DNA of 7,508 bases from Verrucomicrobiales bacterium (GCA_011523245.1 WTHG01000236.1:1-7508); one strand, 5' to 3'. Shown: positions 1 through 6,136, counted from the first letter of the stretch. A program made the numbers and translations. Notes: generated from the sequence alone by a model not told the origin.

Positions 1-216
1 GCGTTGAACTTTGCCGGTGGGGGACAGGCGAACGAGCAGATTTTTGCGCCCGGGCAAAACGGGTTGGCGGCGAATGTTGAGGCCGATCTTGCGGGCGCGA
101 TCGATCAGTAGCTCTGCCACGCGTTCCTCACCGCTGACGGCGGGGTCATCGACAAACGCGGGATTGATGCTGGGGCGGGCAACCAGTTCGCGGAGCAGTT
201 GGGTAACGGCGTTCAT
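1..216 (-). CDS. M20-family peptidase/deacylase (ArgE/DapE-like), N-terminal part only
   Basis: The first 72 codons of a gene whose 3' end lies outside the window. The protein starts MNAVTQLLRELVARPSINPA, then continues with a GEERVAELL segment (about residues 30-38), a K-I-G-L stretch and PGRKNLLVRL near residues 55-64. This is the usual opening of M20 metallohydrolases such as acetylornithine deacetylase or succinyl-diaminopimelate desuccinylase: an amphipathic helix, a P-S-(I/V)-N-P turn, a G-E helix and a PGR-N-L-L strand. The zinc ligands lie further on and are not visible, so the substrate cannot be assigned. The ATG (216-214) overlaps the TGA of the upstream methyltransferase gene as ATGA, which fixes the start and suggests translational coupling. 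No signal peptide is seen, so it is probably cytoplasmic. The family call is fairly safe; a specific enzyme name would be a guess. Confidence 0.8.
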   Translation of the reverse strand, partial: MNAVTQLLRELVARPSINPAFVDDPAVSGEERVAELLIDRARKIGLNIRRQPVLPGRKNLLVRLSPTGKVQR

Positions 217-1046
217 TCGGGTTTGCGGCCGATGAGATTGGTGTAGCGGCGGCCTTGATGGCGGGCGATGAGATCGGCGTCATCAGTAAACTCCGCCAGC
301 GAACCGTCCGGCCGCAGTTCATACAGCGTGAGGCCGAGCTCGCGCAGTGTCTGCAAAAACTCATTCGCATCCCCGCCCGCCTCGGCAATGCCCTGTGGCC
401 AGAATTCGGTGAGCAATGTGAGATTGGGCGAGGCGGTGATGGTTTTGCTCAGACCGGCAATCACCTTGGGCTCGTAACCCTGCACATCGATTTTGATCAG
501 GTCGACGGCATTGATTTTGTTTTCGCGCATCAACGCGTCCAGCGGCTGGGCTTCCACTTCAACCTGCGGCCGATCTTCGGTAGAGGCGTAGAGGCGATTA
601 TCGCCGCGGTTATCGGCCGAGATATAAAGCGGCAGCGTGGCCGGTGCATCCGAGGCGGCAACGGCAAAGGACTGGACGTTGCCGACCGCATTGGCGGCGA
701 TGGTCTGCTCGAGGTACTGGTAACTGTCGGGATCCGGCTCAATGGCGATCACCCGGCCATTGGGTCCTACGGCGTGCGCGGCCAGAGCAGTGTAGTAGCC
801 GATATTCGCGCCCACATCGAGAAAAGTCATGCCATCGTGACAGGCCGTTTCGAAAAAACGCGTCTCCGCCTTTTCATACACACCAAAACGCAACGCGCCA
901 CTGACCACGGGATCATTGGGATTGAGCACCACCTTAGCCTCACCAAACTGCAGTTCCTTGGGCAAGAGCTGGCGGATGGTCCAGTTCGTAATCTGTCGCA
1001 ACGGCCATGGGCGCAGCAGGTAACAGTAAACGAACTCGGCGAGCAT
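213..1046 (-). CDS. FkbM-family SAM-dependent methyltransferase
   Basis: A protein of 277 residues with the FkbM architecture. SAM-binding motif I is FLDVGANIGYYTALAA (about residues 75-90), followed by the acidic loop IEPDP (102-106). The FkbM signature strand is IKIDVQGYEPKVIAGL (184-199). Family members usually O-methylate sugars, lipids or polyketides; many bacterial ones sit in polysaccharide clusters. The substrate here is not known. I place the start at ATG 1046-1044, one base after the TAA of the upstream epimerase gene. The frame stays open back to 1208, but that longer form would overlap the epimerase C-terminus by about 160 bases and adds a low-complexity Arg/Ser/Thr-rich leader unlike the family. 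There is no clear Shine-Dalgarno sequence, so translation is probably coupled to the epimerase. The stop overlaps the start of the downstream M20 gene. Sitting beside a UDP-uronate epimerase suggests methylation of a surface glycan (inference). Confidence 0.88.
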   Translation of the reverse strand: MLAEFVYCYLLRPWPLRQITNWTIRQLLPKELQFGEAKVVLNPNDPVVSGALRFGVYEKAETRFFETACHDGMTFLDVGANIGYYTALAAHAVGPNGRVIAIEPDPDSYQYLEQTIAANAVGNVQSFAVAASDAPATLPLYISADNRGDNRLYASTEDRPQVEVEAQPLDALMRENKINAVDLIKIDVQGYEPKVIAGLSKTITASPNLTLLTEFWPQGIAEAGGDANEFLQTLRELGLTLYELRPDGSLAEFTDDADLIARHQGRRYTNLIGRKPE

Positions 1047-1047
1047 G

Positions 1048-2001
1048 TTAGGGGTTTTGTTGGCGGAACCAATCGACGAAACGCGGGATACCGTCCTCGA
1101 TTTTGGTTTGCGGATCGTATCCCAACAGTCGTTGTGCCTTGTCGATGTTGGCGTACGTAATGGGGACATCGCCCGGCTGGAGCGGTTGCCGGTCAATTTG
1201 TGCCTCAATACCGAGGGCGCTTTCGAGTAGCTCGATCAATCGGCTGAGTTTAACAGTTTGCGATTCGCCGAGGTTGATGACCTCATAACCGAATTCTCGA
1301 TCCGTGCAGGCGAGGATGCCGTCGACCGTATCATCCACATAGGTGTAATCCCGCGAGGTACTGCCATCGCCAAACACCGTGATCGTCTGACCGGCGTGCA
1401 TGAGCCTGGCAAATTTGTGAATCGCCAGATCCGGTCGTTGGCGTGGGCCGTACACGGTGAAAAAGCGCAGCATGCAGACGTCCATACCATACACATGATG
1501 GTACACATGCCCGAGCGCTTCGCAGGCCAGTTTGCTGGCGGCGTACGGCGAGATGGCGCTGAAGATGGGGTCCGTTTCACTGAACGGCACACTGGAGTTC
1601 ACCCCATAAACCGATGACGAAGAGGCGATGGTGATTTTTTTGATGCCGCGGGCGTGTGCGGCTTCAAGGAGATTGACCGTGCCCTCGACATTGACGCGCT
1701 GGTACAAGGCCGGTTGCTCGAGGCTCGGCCGGACCCCTGCCCGGGCAGCGAGGTGGATGATCTGATCAAACGGCATGCTGCCCAGCACTTCATCGAGTTC
1801 CGCCCGCTGAGTGATATCCGCATGCACGAAGGCAAAGGACTCGGCGCGCGCCTGCAATTCGCGCAGGGTATTTTGTTTGATGGCCGGATCGTAGAAATCG
1901 TTCAGGTCATCCAGCGCACAAACCGTGTGACCGGCCGTGAGCAGGCGTTCACAGACATGCGAACCAATGAACCCCACGCCGCCTGTGACCAACACATTCA
2001 C
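1048..2001 (-). CDS. NAD-dependent UDP-sugar epimerase, UDP-glucuronate 4-epimerase-like
   Basis: A full-length 317-residue extended short-chain dehydrogenase/reductase. The N-terminal Rossmann motif is TGGVGFIGSH (residues 6-15; G7, G10, G13). The catalytic set is present: the SSSS-VYG strand around 127-132 and Y153-A-A-S-K157. The segment FFTVYGPRQRPDLAIHKF (180-197) and the RDYTYVDD stretch (217-224) are characteristic of UDP-glucuronate 4-epimerases (CapI/GAE type), which interconvert UDP-glucuronate and UDP-galacturonate in the cytoplasm for polysaccharide synthesis. A UDP-glucose 4-epimerase or related activity cannot be excluded. The start is GTG at 2001-1999: the frame has a TAG at 2013-2011 only three codons upstream, and the GTG puts the first beta strand (NVLVTGG) at the expected position. 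It heads a minus-strand run with the FkbM gene (1-base gap) and the M20 gene, and is divergent from purC. Confidence 0.9.
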   Translation of the reverse strand: MNVLVTGGVGFIGSHVCERLLTAGHTVCALDDLNDFYDPAIKQNTLRELQARAESFAFVHADITQRAELDEVLGSMPFDQIIHLAARAGVRPSLEQPALYQRVNVEGTVNLLEAAHARGIKKITIASSSSVYGVNSSVPFSETDPIFSAISPYAASKLACEALGHVYHHVYGMDVCMLRFFTVYGPRQRPDLAIHKFARLMHAGQTITVFGDGSTSRDYTYVDDTVDGILACTDREFGYEVINLGESQTVKLSRLIELLESALGIEAQIDRQPLQPGDVPITYANIDKAQRLLGYDPQTKIEDGIPRFVDWFRQQNP

Positions 2002-2076
2002 GGCGCGAGCCTAGCGGCCAGTGACGGCGGTGTCGAGGATGCCAATAACACGTGAATGACTTGTGAATTTCCCCCT

Positions 2077-2093
2077 CTTGCCGCGCGGGCAAG
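2077..2093. other. short inverted repeat between epimerase and purC starts
   Basis: A perfect 6-bp inverted repeat, CTTGCC and GGCAAG, with a 5-base GCGCG spacer. It lies in the 111-base gap between the divergent epimerase and purC starts, ending about 20 bases before the purC ATG. It could be a leader hairpin or a protein-binding dyad for either gene. No T-run follows it, so it is not a classical terminator. A 6-bp dyad can arise by chance in GC-rich DNA, and no clear -35/-10 pair was recognised in this gap. Confidence 0.25.
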
Positions 2094-2112
2094 CATCTGG
2101 ATACTCCCGCGC

Positions 2113-2982
2113 ATGCCCGATAACGAGTTGCTGGAACTGGAAATCCCCCAATTTGAAAAGGTGAAGAGCGGCAAGGTCCGCGAGGTATTCGACATGGGCG
2201 AAAGCTATTTGTTCGTTGCCTCCGATCGCGTCAGCGCTTTTGATGTGGTGCTGCCCAATGGTATCCCGCGCAAAGGCGAGGTGCTCACGCAGATTTCACA
2301 CTTTTGGTTCGACCGGTTCGAGAATGACATCCCGAACCACCGTATCAAGGACGGTTTGCCTGAGGATCTGGCGCATCTCGGACCGCGCAGCATGGTCGTG
2401 AAAAAGGCCAAGCCACTCGCCATCGAGTGCATCGTGCGCGGCTACATCACCGGCAGCGGCTGGAAGGAGTACCTGAAGCAGGGCACCGTGTGTGACATCC
2501 CGTTGCCCGAAGGCCTGCTGGAGTCCGCCGAGCTGGAGGAGCCGTTGTTCACGCCGAGCACCAAAGCCGACGAAGGCCATGACGAAAATATTTCGTTCGA
2601 AAAAGCCGTGGACATCGTGGGACAGGAAACCGCCGAGAAAGTGCGCGACCTGAGCCTGAAGATTTACACCGAGGCCCGCAACTACGCCCGCGAACGCGGT
2701 ATCATCATTGCTGACACCAAGTTTGAGTTTGGCGAGCTGGATGGCGAACTGATTCTCATCGACGAAGTACTCACGCCCGATAGCTCCCGATTCTGGCCGT
2801 TGGACGAGTACGAGCCCGGTCGCGGCCAGTTCTCCTTCGACAAGCAATACGTTCGGGATTACCTCGAGACCTTGGACTGGGATAAGACCCCGCCGGGACC
2901 GGCATTGCCTGCCGACCTCGTGGAACGCTCCCAGGCCCGATATCTCGAGGCCTACGAGCGGCTCACCGGTCAGGCTCTGTGA
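2113..2982 (+). CDS. purC: phosphoribosylaminoimidazole-succinocarboxamide synthase (SAICAR synthetase)
   Basis: Catalyses the ATP-dependent joining of aspartate to CAIR, giving SAICAR, in de novo purine synthesis in the cytoplasm. The 289-residue protein shows the family blocks in order: SGKVREVFD nucleotide-binding loop (19-27), ASDRVSAFDVVLPNGIPRKG (36-55), IVRGYITGSGWKEY (107-120), FTPSTKADEGHDENIS (146-161), IIIADTKFEFG (197-207) and LIDEVLTPDSSRFW (215-228). The length matches the longer yeast-ADE1-like bacterial form rather than the roughly 240-residue E. coli type. I use ATG 2113, because MPDNELLELEIPQFEKVKSGK gives the normal family N-terminus; an in-frame ATG at 2056 would add 19 residues not resembling the family. 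The upstream ribosome-binding sequence is weak. It is the first gene of a two-gene unit, overlapping xerD by four bases. No truncation or missing motif is seen. Confidence 0.96.
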   Translation: MPDNELLELEIPQFEKVKSGKVREVFDMGESYLFVASDRVSAFDVVLPNGIPRKGEVLTQISHFWFDRFENDIPNHRIKDGLPEDLAHLGPRSMVVKKAKPLAIECIVRGYITGSGWKEYLKQGTVCDIPLPEGLLESAELEEPLFTPSTKADEGHDENISFEKAVDIVGQETAEKVRDLSLKIYTEARNYARERGIIIADTKFEFGELDGELILIDEVLTPDSSRFWPLDEYEPGRGQFSFDKQYVRDYLETLDWDKTPPGPALPADLVERSQARYLEAYERLTGQAL

Positions 2983-3896
2983 ACGCCGCGGTAGACGATT
3001 TTCTGCAGCACATCCGCCTCGAAAAGGGGCAATCCGCCCAGACGCAAAAGACCTATGCCGCGTTGCTTGGCCGGTTTGTCAACTGGGCTGAGACCACTGG
3101 TCTTGGCGATTGGGAAGACGTCAAACGCAAACATCTCACGGAATTTCTCAAGCACGAACGCAACCGCGCGCCCGAAGGGCAGGGCGGACAGGCCGAACAA
3201 CTCAGCCCGGAATCGGTGTACCTGCAAATCGCCGCCCTCCGCGCTTTCTATAAATACGCCGCCGGCGAACAGATTGTGCGAGCCAACATCGCGGAAAATC
3301 TCTCCCTGCCCCGCCGCTGGAAACGCCTACCCAAGGCGTTATCCGATCTGGACATCGACAAGCTCCTTGAGCCACCGACCGAAGCCACACCCACCGAGTT
3401 GTGCACCACCGCCATTCTGGAGCTAGCCTACGCTTCCGGCTTGCGTTTGAGTGAACTGCGCAACCTCCGCCTTGAGCAACTGCATTTGGAGGATGGCTTT
3501 GTTACCGTCATCGGCAAGGGCGACAAGGAACGCGTCGTGCCGTTGGGCCGCCCGGCTGTGGCGGCGATGGAGCAGTATCTCGAGGCCGGTCGACCGGATC
3601 TCGTGAAGCCGCGTTCCCCGGCCAATGTGTTTCTCACCCAACGCGGTACCGCCTTTGCCGCCAGTACCATCTGGGGACGGATCAAGGCCCGCGTGGCGCG
3701 CGCTGGGATCACTCGCAACGTAACGCCGCACATGCTGCGGCACAGCTTTGCCACACATCTCCTGGAACGCGGTGCCGACCTTCGCGTCATCCAGGAACTC
3801 CTTGGCCACGCCAGCATCAGTACCACGGAAATCTACACCCACGTCGCCGGCCAACGCCTGCGCGAGGTGCACGATCAATTCCATCCGCGCGCTTGA
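2979..3896 (+). CDS. xerD: site-specific tyrosine recombinase, XerD-like
   Basis: A complete 305-residue tyrosine recombinase. The N-terminal SAM-like core-binding domain (about 1-105) contains FLQHIRLEKGQS-type helices. The catalytic domain (about 120-300) carries the full active site: R156 (ASGLRLSEL), K180 (VIGKGDKER), H251 and R254 (HMLRHSFATHLL), H277 (LLGHASIS) and the nucleophile Y286 (IYTHV). The C-terminal tail ends FHPRA, as in E. coli XerD (HHPRA), favouring XerD over XerC. The family acts with a partner recombinase at dif to resolve chromosome dimers. An integrase of a mobile element is less likely, because length and motifs match Xer proteins closely and no element genes surround it. 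The start is GTG 2979, overlapping the purC stop as GTGA with no separate Shine-Dalgarno, so translation is probably coupled. The stop is nine bases from the converging small gene. Confidence 0.9.
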   Translation: MNAAVDDFLQHIRLEKGQSAQTQKTYAALLGRFVNWAETTGLGDWEDVKRKHLTEFLKHERNRAPEGQGGQAEQLSPESVYLQIAALRAFYKYAAGEQIVRANIAENLSLPRRWKRLPKALSDLDIDKLLEPPTEATPTELCTTAILELAYASGLRLSELRNLRLEQLHLEDGFVTVIGKGDKERVVPLGRPAVAAMEQYLEAGRPDLVKPRSPANVFLTQRGTAFAASTIWGRIKARVARAGITRNVTPHMLRHSFATHLLERGADLRVIQELLGHASISTTEIYTHVAGQRLREVHDQFHPRA

Positions 3897-3905
3897 GGCA
3901 GAGAA

Positions 3906-4310
3906 TCAGGCATCCTTTTTCTTGGTCGGTTTTTTGCGTTCAGGTGCCTTGGATTTTACGTTTACCGTGTGCGCTTCCACCTTGGTTTCGGAAATGCGCT
4001 TGGCCCGGCCGCCGACATACATTCCCGCCTTGATATCACCGAGCTTCGCCTTCTCGCCATCCAATGTCAGCTTGGCGTTGTCCACTAAGATAAAAACCCG
4101 ATCAGGTTTGCCTTTGGCGCCCGGTAATGTCAGTACGCTCTTTTCGGAATCCACCGATTTAACCTCCCCGCGAAACGGGAAAAAGGCACTTTTCTTTTTG
4201 GAAGATTTTTCTGATTTCGGGTTTTTCTCCTCAGCAAATGTTGGGTGTGCCACGAATAACCCACTGCTAATAACAGCGGCCGACAATAGTGAAAGGTAAA
4301 CAGTTTTCAT
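3906..4310 (-). CDS. small secreted basic protein of unknown function
   Basis: A 134-residue protein not recognised as a named family. It opens with a signal peptide: MKTVYL, a hydrophobic stretch to about residue 21, then PTFA with likely signal peptidase I cleavage after A26. The mature part begins with a Lys/Ser/Glu-rich linker (27-40). A compact beta-rich segment follows (about 45-118): GEVKSVDSEKSVLTLPG, RVFILVDNAKLTLDGEKAKLGDIKAGMYVGGRAK. This 'G-x-V-x-S-V-D ... L-G-D-I-K-x-G-M-x-V' pattern resembles small OB-fold-like secreted domains of the DUF5666 kind, a tentative likeness only. The tail is strongly basic (KKPTKKKDA). The start is ATG 4310-4308; there is no obvious Shine-Dalgarno. 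It converges on xerD with nine bases between stops, and the DNA upstream of it is markedly AT-rich. It is likely periplasmic or exported; its role is unknown. Confidence 0.8.
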   Translation of the reverse strand: MKTVYLSLLSAAVISSGLFVAHPTFAEEKNPKSEKSSKKKSAFFPFRGEVKSVDSEKSVLTLPGAKGKPDRVFILVDNAKLTLDGEKAKLGDIKAGMYVGGRAKRISETKVEAHTVNVKSKAPERKKPTKKKDA

Positions 4311-4353
4311 GGGAAACTGTCAGCAATCTAACTCAGAAAAAAGTCTTCGCAAG

Positions 4354-4400
4354 TGGAATTAGAGATAAAATTTTAGATAAAATAATTTTATTCTTGTAAA
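4354..4400. other. AT-rich patch with short direct and inverted repeats
   Basis: This lies in the 240-base gap between the small secreted protein and sulfatase genes (4311-4550), within otherwise GC-rich DNA. The octamer GATAAAAT occurs twice, at 4364-4371 and 4376-4383, with a 12-base period. A 7-bp inverted repeat, ATAAAAT and ATTTTAT separated by one base, spans 4377-4391. The patch is about 45-90 bases upstream of the small secreted protein gene. It could be an upstream promoter element, a bent or easily melted region, or simply unconstrained intergenic DNA. The remainder of the gap holds only the octamer repeat near 4520-4535. Confidence 0.4.
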
Positions 4401-4517
4401 TCGCACAGGCTGAATGGGTTGATGCTTGAGGATGGAACAAAACTTTTTTAATGATTCAAGATGGCATAGAGGCTGGAGAGAATGCCGGGTTCTTTGCGCC
4501 GTTGTCAGGCGCTGGCT

Positions 4518-4541
4518 TCCCTCTGTGCCTCTGTGGTGAAA
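4518..4541 (-). repeat. CACAGAGG tandem octamer repeat unit
   Basis: On the minus strand the octamer CACAGAGG occurs twice in direct tandem (plus-strand 4528-4535 and 4520-4527), preceded by TTTCAC. It starts about ten bases after the stop codon of the 4551-5963 sulfatase gene. The unit matches the CRCAGAGR pattern and 8-base period of the larger palindrome near 6021-6082, so both probably belong to one dispersed intergenic repeat family. No second inverted arm was found here, so this looks like a half-unit or decayed copy. Confidence 0.55.
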
Positions 4542-4550
4542 CATAAGCTA

Positions 4551-5963
4551 CTACTTCAACTTCGCTCGCACGCGGTTGTATTCGGGGTTGACGCATTTGT
4601 CGCCCCAGCGTTTTAGAGTGGCGAGTAATCCTGCGTCACTTTCGGTCTGTTGACCTTGATCGCCGGTTTCCCTAATCCAGTCCGTTAGCAATTTTCGATG
4701 TTGCTCCAAGGCTTTTTGATGCTTGGGGTCATTGGCGAGGTTGTGAATCTCGTGCGGGTCGTTGGCGAGGTCGTACAGTTCCTCAGGGGCTTTTTTGGGG
4801 CCGAAGAAAATGAGCTGCGTCTTATTCATCTCGCCGTTGGCCATCATTTTGCGGAAGGCTTGGGAAACCGGCCAGGGATCCTTGTAGCTGGGCTGCATGA
4901 AGGGGCGGTCGGTGAGGTAGTTGCGCAAATATTTGTAGCGCGGGGTGACGACGGCGCGGATTTTCTCGATGGTGTAATCGCACCGGTCACGCGCGGCAGT
5001 GACGTATTGGCGGGGCTGGTAATCCTTGGCCAAAAAATCGGCGCCTTCCATATGCTTGGGGATGGCCATGCCGGCGGCGGCGAGGCTGGCGGGGGCGATG
5101 TCGATACCGCTGATCAAATCCTTGCGCGCTTGCCTAGGCTGGATGCCGGGGCCGGCGACGATCATGGGCATGCGGATGCCGCCTTCGTAGAGGAACTGTT
5201 TGTGGCGATGCAGTTTGTATCCGTGATCGCTGAAGCAAAAAATCAGCGTGGACTCGGTAAGGCCATCCTTCTCCAACTCGGCTAAGATTTCGCCGATCTG
5301 TTCATCGGTCTTGAGCAGGCAATCGTAGTGATGGGCGATCTCCTCGCGCACGAGCGGGATGTCCGGATAGTACGGCGGCACGGGCACCTTGGCGCGGTCC
5401 ATTTTCTTTGGCGCGCGCCGCCCGAGCTTGCCGCCGCGCAACTGGATCTGCCCGAAGAACGGCTGGCCCGGCTTGCGGTTGCGCCAGAGGTTGGCTTTGC
5501 TATTGGGGCTGTATAATTCTTCGGGACTCCATTTGAAATTGTAATCGTCTTTGCCGGATTGGTTGAAGGTAAAGTAGCCGGCCCGCTTCATCATCACGGG
5601 TAGAGGCTCCACGCCTTTGGGCAGGCGAATGTCATCAAACTCCTTGCCCATGCTCTTGCCGCGAAACGACGGCCGGCCGCTGCGGTGGTTGTGGATCCCA
5701 AAGGTCGTCTGCATGGCACCCACGATGATGCTTGAGCGCGTGGCGGAGCAAACCCCGGCCGGCGTGTAAAAGCGGTCGAACCGAATGCCGCGCGCGGCCA
5801 GCTTGTCGATGTTCGGTGTCTCGATGAGTTTCTCGCCGTAGCAACTGAACCAGCCGCTAACGTCCTCGAGATAAATCCAGAGAATGTTCGGTCGCTGCGG
5901 CGGTTCCGCCGCCTGCACGGGCACACCGAGCAGGCAAATCATCAGGGCCAGGATGCGTTTCAT
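4551..5963 (-). CDS. secreted type I sulfatase, heparan N-sulfatase-like subgroup
   Basis: A complete 470-residue formylglycine-dependent sulfatase that would hydrolyse sulfate esters or sulfamates outside the cytoplasm. It has a signal peptide (MKRILALMICLLGVPVQAA, cleavage near residue 18-19). The sulfatase fold begins PNILWIYLED (25-34), where E33-D34 replace the usual Asp pair of the metal site. The maturation motif is C72-S-A-T-R76. SGKDDYNF (136-143) supplies a lysine in place of the common GKWH. SDHG (245-248) and K255 in HKQFLYEGGIR complete the metal/sulfate site. The SGKxDYNF and SDHG...FLYEGGIR pattern resembles SGSH-like sulfatases, but the substrate is unproven. I start at ATG 5963; an in-frame ATG at 6152 exists, but its leader is translated repeat DNA and precedes the signal peptide. 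The last residues are RAKLK, then TAG. The gene is divergent from a second sulfatase 173 bases away. Confidence 0.92.
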   Translation of the reverse strand: MKRILALMICLLGVPVQAAEPPQRPNILWIYLEDVSGWFSCYGEKLIETPNIDKLAARGIRFDRFYTPAGVCSATRSSIIVGAMQTTFGIHNHRSGRPSFRGKSMGKEFDDIRLPKGVEPLPVMMKRAGYFTFNQSGKDDYNFKWSPEELYSPNSKANLWRNRKPGQPFFGQIQLRGGKLGRRAPKKMDRAKVPVPPYYPDIPLVREEIAHHYDCLLKTDEQIGEILAELEKDGLTESTLIFCFSDHGYKLHRHKQFLYEGGIRMPMIVAGPGIQPRQARKDLISGIDIAPASLAAAGMAIPKHMEGADFLAKDYQPRQYVTAARDRCDYTIEKIRAVVTPRYKYLRNYLTDRPFMQPSYKDPWPVSQAFRKMMANGEMNKTQLIFFGPKKAPEELYDLANDPHEIHNLANDPKHQKALEQHRKLLTDWIRETGDQGQQTESDAGLLATLKRWGDKCVNPEYNRVRAKLK

Positions 5964-6020
5964 AGTGGGGCGAGGTTTGCACAAGTCAGTCGATGCGGCA
6001 AGCTGCGGTCTATTTTTCAT

Positions 6021-6082
6021 CCCACGCAGAGACGCGAAGGCGCAGAGAAACCAATTTATATTCTCTGCGACTCCGCGTGAGG
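6021..6082. repeat. octamer-based imperfect palindrome between divergent sulfatase genes
   Basis: The left arm consists of three consecutive octamers: CGCAGAGA (6025-6032), CGCGAAGG (6033-6040) and CGCAGAGA (6041-6048). After an 11-base AT-rich loop (6050-6060) the right arm gives TCTCTGCG and ACTCCGCG (6062-6077), the inverse of the same units. Positions 6032-6049 pair with 6061-6078 over 18 bases with two mismatches; the innermost nine pairs are perfect. It resembles the dispersed CGCAGAGACGCGGAG-type repeats I recall from many PVC and other environmental bacterial genomes, whose translation (LCAFASLR) contaminates predicted proteins. It has no transposase and no obvious target duplication. 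It could form a hairpin in a transcript from either strand. Confidence 0.75.
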
Positions 6083-6087
6083 ATTTC

Positions 6088-6107
6088 GGGCAATGTGAAA
6101 CTTGCCC
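6088..6107. promoter_or_regulatory. 6-bp dyad upstream of second sulfatase, possible operator
   Basis: A perfect inverted repeat of GGGCAA (6088-6093) and TTGCCC (6102-6107) separated by eight bases, centred about 40 bases before the ATG at 6137. Its position and the 14-base centre-to-centre spacing would suit binding of a dimeric regulator controlling the second sulfatase, or both divergent sulfatases. No convincing -35/-10 pair was recognised around it. The dyad alone is modest evidence and could be a chance match. Confidence 0.3.
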
Positions 6108-6136
6108 CACGCCTGATTTGCCGCTTACATCGCCAC

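Noticed and set aside
255..1160. Long plus-strand open frame (301 codons) opposite the FkbM gene and the end of the epimerase gene
   Set aside because: It is antisense to two well-supported genes, has no recognisable domain and its composition is that of a GC-rich shadow frame.
1047..1208. Upstream extension of the FkbM reading frame
   Set aside because: It would lie inside the epimerase gene, adds an Arg/Ser/Thr-rich leader not seen in the family, and an ATG sits one base after the epimerase stop.
2056..2112. 19-residue N-terminal extension of purC from an upstream ATG
   Set aside because: The extra residues do not match PurC proteins, and the ATG at 2113 gives the normal N-terminus.
2296..2847. 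Minus-strand open frame of 183 codons inside purC
   Set aside because: Antisense shadow of a confidently identified gene; no family resemblance.
4496..4512. GCGCC/GGCGC hairpin after the first sulfatase as a terminator
   Set aside because: The stem is only 5 bp and no T-run follows on the minus strand.
4359..4544. Minus-strand 61-codon open frame downstream of the first sulfatase
   Set aside because: It begins inside the CACAGAGG repeat (MFHHRGTEGS is translated repeat) and continues through the AT-rich patch; no coding character.
4698..5285. Plus-strand open frame of 195 codons opposite the first sulfatase
   Set aside because: Antisense to a complete sulfatase with intact motifs; the Gly/Val/Ala-rich composition reflects the opposite-strand codons.
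6021..6082. CRISPR array
   Set aside because: The repeat units are 8 bases with no spacers, and the arms are inverted rather than direct.
6102..6130. TTGCCC and TTACAT with 17-base spacing as a promoter for the second sulfatase
   Set aside because: The -10 match is poor and would end only six bases before the start codon, leaving almost no leader.
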